From: Haplomitrium mnioides | Lineage: Eukaryota > Marchantiophyta > Haplomitriopsida > Calobryales | Direction of reading: 5' to 3' | Assembly: GCA_049999725.1 (NCBI GenBank) | Contig: JBNGIS010034482.1 | Coordinates: 1 to 20,300 of the forward strand | DNA: 20,300 bases | Shown: one piece after another, positions 9,565 through 18,273 of the stretch | Numbering within the stretch: the first letter of the stretch is position 1 | Layout: every line of letters begins with the position of its first letter | The notes under the pieces: generated by a model | What the model was told of the DNA's origin: nothing | The model's database searches: none | The model's input: the letters and a program-made list of their open reading frames with translations, nothing else | Program-made: the position numbers and the translations under genes

Positions 9565-10050
9565 ATTAATCCAAGGTCAAAAACCAATTATGCCTATTGA
9601 GAATCATATTCCAACTTGGAGTGCCTTACCTTGGGAGGATTATATCTTACAAGAGGAACTACTTGCACTATGGATTAGGTAGCTGGAAAGAAGACTTAAG
9701 ATATTGAGCTAGCAATGGAAAGACTGAAGAAAGCTTGTTTGAAGAACAGAGAGATGTTTTATTGCCAACATTGATTGAGGCCTAAACAGATTCATGAAGG
9801 AGATTGGGTGTTGGTCTATGACAATAGCCAGGAAAATCAACATAATACACTTAGAAATTTTTCTAAACGTTGGTTTGGACCGTATTTGGTAGTGATAGTT
9901 CAAGACAATGCTACTTATTCCCTAAGAGAATTGGATGGAACACATCTCAAGGTTCCAATTGGTGGTAAATGAGTAAAGCTCTTCAAGAACAAAGATGGTG
10001 CTATGGATGTTGAGGGGCTGGTTTCTGAAGATGATCCTTATACAGAGTAG
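9541..10050 (+). pseudogene. integrase C-terminal relic with GPY/F module
   Basis: Begins in a different frame with GYIPAELIQGQKPIMPIE and IPTW (about 9550-9620), which normally lies after the third catalytic residue. So the second Asp and the Glu of the DDE triad are missing. A helical region follows (AMERLKKACLKNREMFYCQH), then PKQIHEGDWVLVYD at 9781-9822 and KRWFGPYLVV at 9868-9897, which is the GPY/F signature of Ty3/gypsy integrases. DGTHLKVPIGGK and VKLF end the module near 9990. Stops occur at 9775-9777 and 9970-9972. Confidence 0.75.
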
Positions 10051-10135
10051 ACATCAAGTTCATCTATTCATTTAGGTGAAAGTTGACCACAACTTTTTTT
10101 GAATTTTTGGTGCATACCGGAGGATGCACAAGTTC

Positions 10136-10147
10136 AGTGGGGGTGGA
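10136..10147 (+). promoter_or_regulatory. polypurine tract of the Ty3/gypsy element
   Basis: AGTGGGGGTGGA immediately precedes the LTR start TGTCATG at 10148. It is the RNase H-resistant primer site for plus-strand DNA synthesis. Its exact abutment to the repeat start fixes the left edge of the 3' LTR, and by homology that of the 5' LTR. Confidence 0.85.
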
Positions 10148-11014
10148 TGTCATGTTGTGGGTCAGCTACTGCTTGAAACCATGGAGTGTCTCTGTACAAA
10201 AGAGGAGTATGTAAGTGAAAGACCTACCAAGGATATGTGTATTAGATGGAAGATTTGGATGTCATTCGAGGAAAGATGGGTTTTTTGGGTTTTCAGCAAA
10301 ATATATACATAGTAAGTTGTGTTATTATTAGGTGAGTATTGGAGCTAAGATTTCACAAACATGTTATTTATGTCAAGTTTCATTAGGAAAAATTTACAGA
10401 AGTGAAAAATCTATTGTAAACCGAGAGTTATAATCAATCAAAGGTAAAATATGACCGAGCAGAAAAGTTAAAACAAAGAGTATATAGAAAAATGAAAATA
10501 AAAATACTATTTCATTGTTAAAAAACTTATTTTATAAGCTTTCAAACAAGGTATAGTACAGGAAATTTGGACTAGTATCAAGGATTGTAGAGGGATTTTT
10601 CTAGAAGGTACTAAAAAAGAGAAAAGTAAAGAAAAACTACTTTATCTTTGAGTGAATCTCGAAATATGAAAATAGCTTTTGTATTTAGATACAAATGAAA
10701 GGGAATAGTTGACTAATTCAGATGCTTAGTCAAGAAAAGCTCCATATGAGAAGCTTCTTCTTGAGAAAGTAAGAAAAAGTTAAAGTTACTTTTAGAACTA
10801 CTTTTGAGAAAAGCTTCAAATGAGAAGCTTCTTGAGAAAAAGGCAAAAGTACTTTAGTAGATACTTTAGGAAATAACTTAGAATTTTAAATTAAAAGGCT
10901 GGCTTTTACCTGGGGTAAAAGCATCTCTAGGTTTTACTAGTAGTAATTAGCTAGACTAATATAAAGAGGGAGAAGAGAGAGCAAAAGGCTTAGAGTGGCT
11001 TGAGCGTAGCTTTA

Positions 11015-11182
11015 CTGCCACCACGCAACAATATTGAATTAAAATGTTTCATCAACTTGGTGAACTACTACTTATTCTTGCTAAACAACTTTGCCTCTTT
11101 GGCCGCACAATTGTATCAACAGAGTGGGTATGGATCTTGGAGCCTGAACGATTATTTTATCGTATCAAAGAGAGAGTTCTGA
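11015..11182 (+). pseudogene. Reverse transcriptase fossil inside the 3' LTR
   Basis: Counterpart of the piece at 3951-4151. It reads CFINLVNYYLFLLNNFASLA and AQLYQQ, then a frame-damaged GYGSWSLNDY. The FASLAAQLY part is closer to the usual Ty3-type pattern than the copy in the 5' LTR, so each LTR has kept different ancestral positions. Confidence 0.65.
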
Positions 11183-11430
11183 ACAGATTCAACTGATGAT
11201 TGAAGAATAACCATCGTAGTATATGTATTTATCATGGCAAAGATCCATATAGGCCAACGATTGGTTGAACAATTTGGAGTGGAAAGAATGGAGCAAATTT
11301 TGGCAGATCCCAACCCATTTGTTTTCCTATTCTAATTCAAGCAATTTGTAAGGTACATATTTTTGTGTTGTGGTAGATGTGCTATTGTGGTAAGTGCAAT
11401 GGAAAGACAAACTCGAGTGAAAGAGCACGT

Positions 11431-11580
11431 TATCAATTCAAAAATGGGAAAGATTCTTGTCTTCTGTGGCAAAGAGGATCAAAACATGGCGGATTATTTA
11501 TGAGACTTCAAACGTGCTTGTAGTAGGAATGGTGCGTGCAAAGGAGAAGTTCAAACAATTTCTATGTAGCCAACGTGATG
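11431..11580 (+). pseudogene. gag-like fossil inside the 3' LTR
   Basis: Equivalent to 4384-4530. After a one-base insertion (aatggg versus aatgg) the frame continues as VFCGKEDQNMADYL, stop, DFKRACSRNGACKGE. Here the codon that is a stop in the 5' LTR copy reads Gln, and the 5' copy's Gln reads as a stop, so the two copies repair each other and show the ancestor was open. Confidence 0.4.
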
Positions 11581-11640
11581 ATGTATGTTTACTAGCTATA
11601 GCCAGATACCCTATATATTCCCAAAGAAGAAAATACGTAC

Positions 11641-13255
11641 TACGACACCGATGGTCAAAAGTACTTCAGAATCGTCATTGATGGAATGGATTAGAAGAAA
11701 ACTGTTATTCCACACTAGCCTCCATTACCAAAAACATTGATAAAGCTTGTTTGGTGGGTGTGCATGTTGTTGGTGCCTTAATATTCAATCATGCTCTTTT
11801 TTTGAGGGTCTTTTTAACCTACGGAAACTTGAAAAGCGATTCCAATTTGACAATTACCATGCTCAATAAAATATTATGTGACTTTGAAAGGCCGCTTCTT
11901 CCAGCTTTGTATCTTCAGTTGGACAACACGACATAAGAGAATAAGAATTCTATCTTATTTGGATATTTTAGTCTCCTTATTGCCAAGAATGTTTTTTGAA
12001 AAATCAAGGTGGCATTTCTCATAGTTGGCCATACTTATGATCAAATGTTCAGTCGATTCTCGAAACATTTGAAACATGTTAAAGCTTTCACAATTACAAG
12101 TCTTAGCAATGAGCTTCAATTATGCCATAATCCTTAACATCAAGTAACTCTTTTGTTGGAAACTTGGGATTTCAAAATGTCTATGCAACAATGTCTCTCT
12201 CTAGTTCAAAGAATACATGATATTACCTTTAATCAACAATTCAAGTTCTAGCTGAATGATTCCAAGGCAAAGATTTGGAGCAAAAAATTTTCAATAGATG
12301 AATTTTAGTTACCTTTAGATGATATTTGTTAACTCAAGTACCTACAGAAAGTGGACAAACAAAATTTTGAGTTCAATGTTGATTCCTCTCAAGGCATATT
12401 TTGAAATCAAAAGATCTCAAAAGGAAGAAAGAGAAGTTAATGCCGAGAAAGTGTTCTTTTCAATAAGGGACAACATAAGTCAGAACTGCTATAAGTTCTT
12501 TATAGATTATGATATTCAATGGTAGAATGACTTTTTTCTTGCCCAACAAGAGATTGCAGCTTACATCCATGAAAACAAAAGACGAAGACTCGAAGCAGAA
12601 TTTACCTTTCCACCTTCACAACTGTCAAACACTTGTAATGATTCTCAAAATATTCATATAGGTTCTCAACTTGATGCTCAACAGACAGAAGAAAGATACT
12701 CCAATACAATAATTACTTTCTACATGTTGAGCAATCTATGATGGAGCACCTAGGCCGCGAGAAGGGACTCTTTTGCACAACACTCGATATGGGTACAAAT
12801 TTGGCAATCTACATAAGATAAAAGTTAGAATATTTATTTGTGTTGTTGCATCTTTGGATCCAAAAGCCAGACCATTTTGGGTTGCCAAAGTTCTCAAAGT
12901 TTTGTCAATTGATGAGGAAGATCCTACAAACTTGAAATGATTACGTGTTCAATGGTTTGCTTGTGAGGTTGAAGATGCATTTTCTGGACAATACTTCCCA
13001 AAAAAAATAGTAGCAACAAAAGAGAAACACAAATCTAAGTTATATATTGATGTACTTGATGGGACACAAATCACAAGATTGTGTCTCTTGATTTTCTTCT
13101 TACAAAAAATAAACCAATTGAGGAAAATTACTCTAGCTACCATTAAATCAAATCTATTTGAGTATGAAAGACAAAAAGACCTCAATTTTGAAATGTTTCA
13201 AAGAGATTCAATCACTGTCATTAACACTGAGACAAATCATGTAAATCACGATTAA
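11641..13255 (+). pseudogene. 3' half of the DUF7869-type gene
   Basis: Directly after the 3' LTR the frame from 11644 reads TDGQKYFRIVIDGMD (Asp codons at 11680 and 11689), then a stop at 11692 where Gln is expected, and KKTVIPH. After a frameshift, 11751-11936 gives VGVHVVGALIFNH, SNLTITMLNKIL and ALYLQLDNTT. Past another stop come RENKNSILFGYFSLLIA and VAFLIVGHTYDQMFSRF (about 12015-12055). IDGMDQ, LQLDN and GHT are the signature blocks I associate with DUF7869. They are spaced like the acidic residues of an RNase H-fold transposase, though that catalytic reading is inference. At 12319-12525 and 12840-13255 there is a C-terminal part with ASLDPKARPFWVAKVLKVL and LRVQWFACEVE, resembling the reader-like tail of these proteins. 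The last open stretch ends at TAA 13253-13255. Many stops; dead. Confidence 0.6.
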
Positions 13256-13650
13256 TCTTTTGAGGCTAAATCTGAAGAAGTCGAGATGAGTAACTTAAGT
13301 AATTTAAGAATTCTATTTTATATTGTGTATTTTCAATTGCATTGTAATTTAAGATTATTATTTTATAAACTATGTGAAAATGTGATGAAGCAATTTGTTG
13401 AATTTATCTGCCACCTTGACCTTTTTACTGTAAATCATTCCAAGTTGAATGTTATTCTTTGTAAATGAAACTTGAATCTTTAGTTAATATTTTCATTTGC
13501 TTTGTAAAAAAATTTCTTATCCAAAATGTAAGTATGTTGTTTCCAACTTTAGTGCTTGCTAGAAGAGTTTAAGTTTATTGTATTGCTAAAGCATCTATCC
13601 AAATTGACTACTTATTTTTTGCTTGTAAGGACTTTGATATATAACTAAAA
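13256..13650. other. AT-rich 3' flank of the broken gene
   Basis: No coding motif. Contains ttgtgt/tgtaaa-rich stretches that could be 3' untranslated sequence of the DUF7869-like gene, but no specific signal can be claimed. Confidence 0.3.
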
Positions 13651-14060
13651 ACCTTTAGCGCGCTTTGACTCAAATGTAGAGCTTTATATCTGTTTTACTT
13701 TTAGATTTACAATCAAAAGACAAAATCTTTAGCATGCGTTGATTTTGTTGCAAAAATTAGAACATTTACTGTCTGTATTCTTGGTTGTAGAAGTCTGAAC
13801 CCTATGCGTGCATAGACTTTGATTTGCAAGTCGAAACGTCATGTGTTCAAAAACTATTCTACAGAACCTAAAACCTAGGTTCTTGATAGTCTTTGTTGTG
13901 GAGTGTTCAAATGGTGAGTTTGGATTCCTATATACGTATAGACTTTGGAGTGGATTGTTCAGATGTTGAGCTTGGATTTCTATGTGCGCATAGACTATAG
14001 GGTGGAGTGTTTAAATGTTGAGCTTGGATTTCTATGTGTGCATACACTTTGGGGTAGAAG
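13651..14060 (+). repeat. Palindrome-core array with 52-bp period
   Basis: Units containing TATRYGYGCATAGACTTT-like cores start at 13929, 13981 and 14033, exactly 52 bp apart. A decayed unit starts at about 13877. Each unit continues with GGAGTG.TTCA.ATG.TGAGCTTGGATT. A looser set of cores precedes it at about 13656 (TTTAGCGCGCTTTGACT), 13730 (TTTAGCATGCGTTGATT) and 13803 (TATGCGTGCATAGACTTT), about 75 bp apart. The core is the same as in the 30-bp array at 439, but the unit is different. It sits downstream of the DUF7869-like gene. Confidence 0.85.
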
Positions 14061-14885
14061 TCCAAACATTGCATACGTTCTACTTCTCATATACAACCCA
14101 TAGGCTTCAACATACAAAGACTACTAGTTAGAACTTAGATTCTTCACTGGTGAAAGACTCTTTTGTAGAGCTCGAAACCTTTGTTTGGTAGAATCTAGTC
14201 AAAAACTTGGAGATGTTTCTTGTTTGCACTCTTAATGCAATCTCCTTAGCTACTACTTTTTTGATTCTAAATATGACTCCTTTTTCTTATGCCCACTTTA
14301 ACTTTTGCACGCATTGATTTTCAACTATAAATGAAAGCTTCTTTCTTGCTTGAACTTGAAAATAGAGCTCATAAGTCCATGCAATGTTTTGTTTTGTTGG
14401 TTTTCATGTCTACAATTGCAAACTCATTCCCTTGACTTCTAGTCCGCTTGGGCATTTTCCTCATGTTTTGTAATTTTTTTCCCAAAAAATAAGTTTCAAA
14501 GAGCATCATATCTATGCGCGCCTAGAGTTTGTGCAACCAAACATATTTCAAAATAGTTTCTTGAGACGTGAATTTCAATTTTTGAACTTCGAATTGTCAT
14601 AAATGAAAAAATACAAGTTTCTTGTAAAAACTTACCATAATTCTTGTACTTTTCATGGATTTCAAGATTTCCAATATTTTCATAAAAACTTAGAATATGG
14701 TTTGATTTTGCATAATAAAATTGACTCTTGCTCTACCATCCTTGTTAAAACAGCCAAAAATGAAGCTCAAAATTTCACGCACTTTTTGTTTTTAAAAAAT
14801 AACGTCATTTTCTCTCCTTTTTGAACTAAAAAACCACGTTTTTTTCCTTTAAAAAAGGGTTATTATTTTGAGTAGCTTTTTTGTT
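14061..14885. other. Non-coding interval with scattered cores
   Basis: AT-rich, no gene. Degenerate cores occur near 14303 (TTTTGCACGCATTGATTTT) and at 14512-14527 (TATGCGCGCCTAGAGT). The latter lies about 375 bp from the inverted CCGCTACTTTGAAC end at 14899, the same distance as in the two other copies of that end. Short ORFs here are chance. Confidence 0.4.
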
Positions 14886-14899
14886 GTTCAAAGTAGCGG
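14886..14899 (-). repeat. Inverted copy of CCGCTACTTTGAAC, candidate right terminus
   Basis: GTTCAAAGTAGCGG on the + strand is the exact reverse complement of CCGCTACTTTGAAC at 15399 and 19149. Its position beyond the gene and array suggests it is the right terminal repeat of the element that carries the DUF7869-like gene. The left end would lie outside the window. Confidence 0.55.
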
Positions 14900-15398
14900 A
14901 TATTATTTGTATAATATAGAATCCAAATGGGTAAGCAAAGAGTGCTTCCTTTATTTTTATGCATTTAGAGGTTTTTGCAAAATATGTAAGACTTTTTAGT
15001 CTCTACAATGTCATGTATTTGTATGAATAAGAAAGCTATTATCACACATACTTTTGAAACTAATTAAGTTTCTAGTAGCGCTAGAGGCATATATAGCAAA
15101 CTTAAAGCTTAAGATTGTTCCGTGTGGTAAAATAATCTTTGCAGATCTATGTCCTTCTTCCATTTGATTACTTCCCATGATTGTCATCATTTTTTGGCTT
15201 GATGATGTAATCTATGAGAAGTATGATTTCCATTTCAACATGGTATGCATACTTCCATTATCAACAATACAAGTTTTTTTTATTGTCAAGAGGAAGAATG
15301 TGAGAGTTGTAATTGATCATATGGTTCTCTAATACATCAATGTCATTCTCTTGTGATCACTCAAAGTTCTATTTTTTGCCAAAAATCTACCATAATAA
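14900..15398 (+). mobile_element. Copia-like remnant with internal deletion
   Basis: Shows retroelement landmarks in order: sequence like an LTR tail (atgaataagaaagctatta near 15024), then TTTCAACA ending at 15240 and followed at once by TGGTATGCAT. The first six bases of that match the usual plant initiator-Met tRNA primer site TGGTATCAGAGC. Only about 50 bp later is a purine tract AAGAGGAAGAA (about 15288-15298), followed by TGTGAGAGTTG, an LTR-like start. So the internal coding region is gone and the right LTR is cut off at 15398. No protein is left, so the superfamily is inferred from these short sites only. Confidence 0.35.
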
Positions 15399-15807
15399 CC
15401 GCTACTTTGAACTAGAAACCACTATTGAGTTCCTATTTCATTTAGCATTTGCAAAAACCATTTTTCAACTTTTAGCATAATAAACATCAATTTGAAAATG
15501 CTAGCATTTTTTTTTCAAAAAAATATAATTTTTTACATCCAAATTGCTTATTTCACGTACAAATGTTTATTAAAAATATATTTTAATGAGAATTTCATCA
15601 AAATTGCTTTCACAATTTCTACTTTAAAAAGAACAAGCATCAGCGAACAAAATATATACTAAACATATAAGAGTTTTCTTGAAAATATTTTCAAAATTAA
15701 CAATGATACTATTAATTTCAAAATTGATCGAAAGATTCAAATTTTATTGGAAATATATTGAATAAAAAAAGACGCTAAAATGTGCAAGGACTTTGAATCG
15801 TAGATTT
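15399..15807 (+). repeat. CCGCTACTTTGAAC-headed repeat, copy 2
   Basis: Starts CCGCTACTTTGAAC at 15399-15412 and stays similar to 19149 onward for about 50 bp (shared CTATTGAGTTC, TTTCA.TT.GCA). It is then AT-rich up to the 25-bp array. Both copies have a stretch like AAGGACTTTGAA just before their arrays (about 15787 and 19487), which supports common descent of the whole module. No coding content. Confidence 0.65.
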
Positions 15808-16132
15808 AAAGCTTATGCATGGAGGGTCTACTAAAGTTGTAAGGCATTTGGAATACTAAATCTTAAGCATGCAAGCACTTTGAAAAAAAAACTCTAAGGT
15901 GTATGAGCACGAGGATTTATTGAAGCCGTTGTGTGAGAAGAATATTGAAGCCTATGTTTACATGGACTACTGAAGCCAATGTGTGTAGAGACAGCTAAAG
16001 CCCAAGCACGCTTGGTTTGTTAAGGCCCATGCGCGCATAAACTACTAAAGCCTTTGCGAGCAGAGACTCTTGAAGTCTGTTGGCATGGGGATTGTTGAAT
16101 CCCTTATGTGTAGAGACTACTGAAACTCAAAT
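15808..16132 (+). repeat. 25-bp tandem array
   Basis: Units start at 15808, 15833, 15858, then after one irregular 39-bp unit (15883) at 15922, 15947, 15972, 15997, 16022, 16047, 16072, 16097 and a partial one at 16122. Each unit reads about GAAGCC, then a TATGTGYGYATAGA-type core, then GACTACT. The unit at 16022 has the best core, ATGCGCGCATAAACT. This is the palindrome of the other arrays embedded in a shorter repeat. It stops where the minus-strand LTR sequence begins. Confidence 0.9.
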
Positions 16133-16135
16133 TGA

Positions 16136-16261
16136 TGTCGTGCACATACACATCACTTACACAACTACATTTTCCACACACATTCCATGACATCTACAAG
16201 CATACAACAGAGAATGGCAAACAATTGAGTCTCATGCACACACAATGCATGAGACCCCATA
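16136..16261 (-). repeat. LTR-type repeat, truncated second copy
   Basis: Matches 16530-16655 at a constant offset of 394 bp over about 120 bp (shared TTACACAACTA, CATTCCA.GACATCTACA, CAAACAATTGAGTCTCA). Read on the minus strand it begins TATGGGGTCTCATGC, against TGTGGTGTCTCATGC in the other copy. It is cut off at 16136 by the 25-bp array. It looks like the start of a second LTR in tandem with the first. Confidence 0.55.
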
Positions 16262-16655
16262 ATACTTTTCTTCGAGTGAGACCTTATCGAAGAAATTTTA
16301 GACATGTGTTGATCTTTTGATATTATAACCATCACATCTTTGCTTACAAGGAATCCATGCTTCTCCAAGAATTGCAATGCCTCAACTCTCTTATTGGTTC
16401 ATACAGTTAGTAAAATGACATCGAAAGATAACCTTTCGATGAGAGTACATGGCTTTATATACTAAGGCACAAAAAGACAAAAACTCAAAATGTCTAAAAA
16501 TAGAAAGCTGCATGGAATGTTGTGATAGTTATCGTGCGCATACACATTGCTTACACAACTAGATTGTCCACATACATTCCACGACATCTACAGACATACA
16601 ACAAAGAATGACAAACAATTGAGTCTCACATGCACATAATGCATGAGACACCACA
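16262..16655 (-). repeat. LTR of the minus-strand retroelement
   Basis: Starts at 16655 on the minus strand with TGTGGTGTCTCATGC directly after a polypurine tract, and runs about 394 bp to where the second copy starts. It holds a TATA-like TATATAAAG on the minus strand at about 16454-16462, a reasonable LTR promoter. The exact 3' edge is not supported by a TG..CA pair. Confidence 0.5.
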
Positions 16656-16667
16656 ATCACCCCCTTA
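16656..16667 (-). promoter_or_regulatory. polypurine tract (minus strand)
   Basis: Reads TAAGGGGGTGAT on the minus strand, immediately followed by TGTGGTGTCTC, the LTR start. This layout is the plus-strand primer site of an LTR retroelement, and it sets the orientation of this element as minus. Confidence 0.6.
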
Positions 16668-16967
16668 GCTAGTGGTGAGGTCCTCTAGCACTAGCTAGCT
16701 ATTTATCTCCTATAAAATTGATATGCACCTATTGATGCAAATACTAGGAGGTCGGGTGCAATGGAGCCCCATCGTTCACCTCTTATAATCTATACCAACC
16801 CTAGAACTCAATGGAAACTAGTTGTTCTTTGAATAGTGAGAGCAGAACCATGATCTGCCAAAAATAATAACCAATAGAGGCGTCAAACATGACACATGCC
16901 GTCGTCTAAAACACCTAAAAAATAAATATAGTGGTTGCCCTCTTAGAAGAACCACATAACACACACT
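16668..16967 (-). other. 3' non-coding tail of the minus-strand element
   Basis: About 300 bp between the end of the methyltransferase-like frame and the polypurine tract. No coding motif. Probably untranslated sequence, or the eroded rest of the methyltransferase. Confidence 0.35.
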
Positions 16968-17469
16968 TCAAACTTGCAAGAACTTGCGCCACACTGAAGT
17001 CCATAGTGCCATCGATGTTTGGAAGGTGACACAATTGCGCAGATGCTCCGTCCAAACCATGCCATCACATACCTCTAGTTGCAAAACTCTTGAAGGCAAT
17101 ACCTCACGTACTTGTAGAATCTGGCGTCCAGTAGTGACATCAAATGTCGTGGGTGTTGTCTGTAGTAAATCAATTAGCCCCACTCCAGCTAAGTGGTCTG
17201 CCTCCAACAATAAGATGTTGGTCAGAAATGCATGCAGATAACCAAGCACTGCACTAACTGAAAGAAATTGTGGAAATTGCTCAACCATTAGTGCTACATG
17301 CCTCAAGGAGATTCTGTGGGCGATCTCACCCTTCTCTACATACAAATACCGTCGAATTGGAATCCTTGTCTAGAGCACAATAGCTAACCATGTACTGATG
17401 CCTCCAAACAACTCCAACAAACAAATACCATCAGCAGGATGCTGCTGTGAAATTAACATAGTATCTAAT
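16968..17469 (-). pseudogene. C5-cytosine DNA methyltransferase-like domain, N-terminal part
   Basis: Minus-strand frame reading GICLLELFGGISTWLAIVL (about 17431-17373), a stop at 17370-17372, then IPIRRYLYVEKGEIAHRI, LRHVALMVEQFPQFL, SAVLGYLHAFLTNI and ADHLAGVGLIDLL. ELFGGIST fits methyltransferase motif I (F.G.G, SAM binding). RRYLYVEK.E.A.RI fits motif II (acidic residue binding SAM ribose), and GLIDL fits the lead-in to motif IV. After GLIDLL the frame does not give the expected PCQ catalytic box, nor ENV or the C-terminal motifs, so the active site is absent and the domain is truncated or frame-shifted. In intact relatives it would methylate cytosine in DNA. Order after a retropepsin in one polyprotein agrees with retroelements that captured a methyltransferase. 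Confidence 0.65.
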
Positions 17470-17471
17470 GG

Positions 17472-17729
17472 TTAAAGATCTACAAGTCTAGATATGCCAG
17501 AACTGTCCAATGTAGGACATGGTATAAATGCATCTTGCCAAACATCCTCAACCAACCTTGATGTATGTACCTGCCACAACCTCTTCTTACTTCCACTCAC
17601 AAGAATCACCTCACTTGACAACGATGATGTTGGCATTGCAACCTTTGAATATGCCTCCTCAACAAAAGGAATGTCGGTTGCATATGCATTCCTCTCCAAC
17701 AAGTCAGAGTGTTCGTAATAACCCTTCAA
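17472..17729 (-). pseudogene. Linker domain ahead of the methyltransferase
   Basis: Minus-strand open stretch with YYEHSDLLERNAYATDIPFVEE, SLSSEVILVSGSKKRLWQ and VEDVWQDAFIPCP. No catalytic motif is known to me. It is a conserved piece between protease and methyltransferase in related plant sequences as I remember them. It ends at a stop just before the methyltransferase-like frame. Confidence 0.45.
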
Positions 17730-17950
17730 AATGTTGTTAACACCATAGGCTGAGATAAAAGACCCCCAACTGGTCCAACGAATCTGACATGCAACCTACT
17801 CAATCGTGCCTCTCTAGATCGCCATCTATGCCAATAGGACATAGACTCGTCCCAAAAATCAATAGTGAACCCTATAGGATATAACATCGTACACCTTACC
17901 AAAACATCATAAGACTCAACCTTTGTAAATATAGCTCAAACGCTCACATA
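17730..17950 (-). pseudogene. Conserved post-protease segment
   Basis: Minus-strand frame reads SYDVLVRCTMLYPIGFTIDF and WDESMSYWHRW, then LSRLHVRFVGPVGG, ending in a stop near 17736. The YDVLV..LYP.G..+DFW block usually ends the retropepsin fold in this lineage (the counterpart of ILG near the protease C-terminus). It links the protease upstream with the linker domain downstream. Confidence 0.5.
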
Positions 17951-18273
17951 TGAGCTATCTATGGGATTATCAGCTTGCACTCTTAGCTTGATCTCTCCAC
18001 GAGTGATGTGCTGCGTGGGTGAAGTCCTCCCAATGAAGTCTGGATTGGGAAAGGGCAAATCTCCACATCTCCGGGCCTCAATCCCAACCCCTACACATTT
18101 GACTTGCCTAACATCAACGGTTGTGCACCTATGTCCAATAACACTCTAGCTAGCCTATACACCACATTTGAAGGACCGACAAGCCAAAAGATACCACTCT
18201 GATTGTCGATGGACACCACATTGGATCTGAATCTCATCCTATCAAATGCTAGTCAGGCTGATAACTCCATCAA
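17951..18273 (-). pseudogene. retropepsin-like aspartic protease
   Basis: Minus-strand frame contains VVYRLARVLLDIGAQPLMLG, with the catalytic Asp at 18133-18135. DIGAQ stands where D-S/T-G-A is usual: Asp and Gly are kept and Ser/Thr is replaced by Ile. GLGLRPGDVEICPFPIQTSL follows. A stop breaks it near SNV (about 18094) and a frameshift occurs near 18000. It would cleave the element polyprotein as a dimer. Confidence 0.65.

Larger units (their letters stand above)
2903..11643 (+). mobile_element. Ty3/gypsy-type LTR retrotransposon, degenerate, about 8.7 kb
   Basis: A full-length but dead element in + orientation. Its two long terminal repeats start with the same TGTCATGTTGTGGG at 2903 and 10148. 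A purine-rich tract abuts the right LTR. Relics of gag, protease, reverse transcriptase, RNase H and integrase follow in that order, which is the Ty3/gypsy order (integrase after RNase H). Many in-frame stops and frameshifts, and a lost integrase core, exclude activity. In the first 150 bp the LTRs differ at about 18 positions by my manual alignment (about 12%), so the insertion is old. No clean target-site duplication is seen: the left flank is GTCGA, and the right flank is TACGA if the LTR ends at 11640. It lies inside the DUF7869-like gene. Confidence 0.9.
10148..11643 (+). repeat. 3' LTR of the Ty3/gypsy element
   Basis: Partner of 2903-4596. It keeps a TATA-like TATAAAG at 10960-10966 ahead of a GA-rich stretch, the likely promoter of the element. 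It lacks about 170 bp found in the 5' LTR at 3780-3950; the junction lies near 11011-11015. The last bases shared with the 5' LTR are GTACTAC (11637-11643). Taking the end at 11640 would give a degenerate target duplication TACGA against GTCGA at the left. Confidence 0.85.

Noticed and set aside
12949-13185. 78-codon minus-strand ORF
   Set aside because: Antisense to the C-terminal part of the DUF7869-like pseudogene, whose sense frame gives recognisable blocks.
14603-14824. 73-codon + strand ORF
   Set aside because: AT-rich composition (Lys, Asn, Phe), no motif and no neighbours; expected by chance.
17494-17740. Plus-strand ORFs opposite the linker domain
   Set aside because: The minus strand carries the recognisable protein order from protease to methyltransferase; these are complements.
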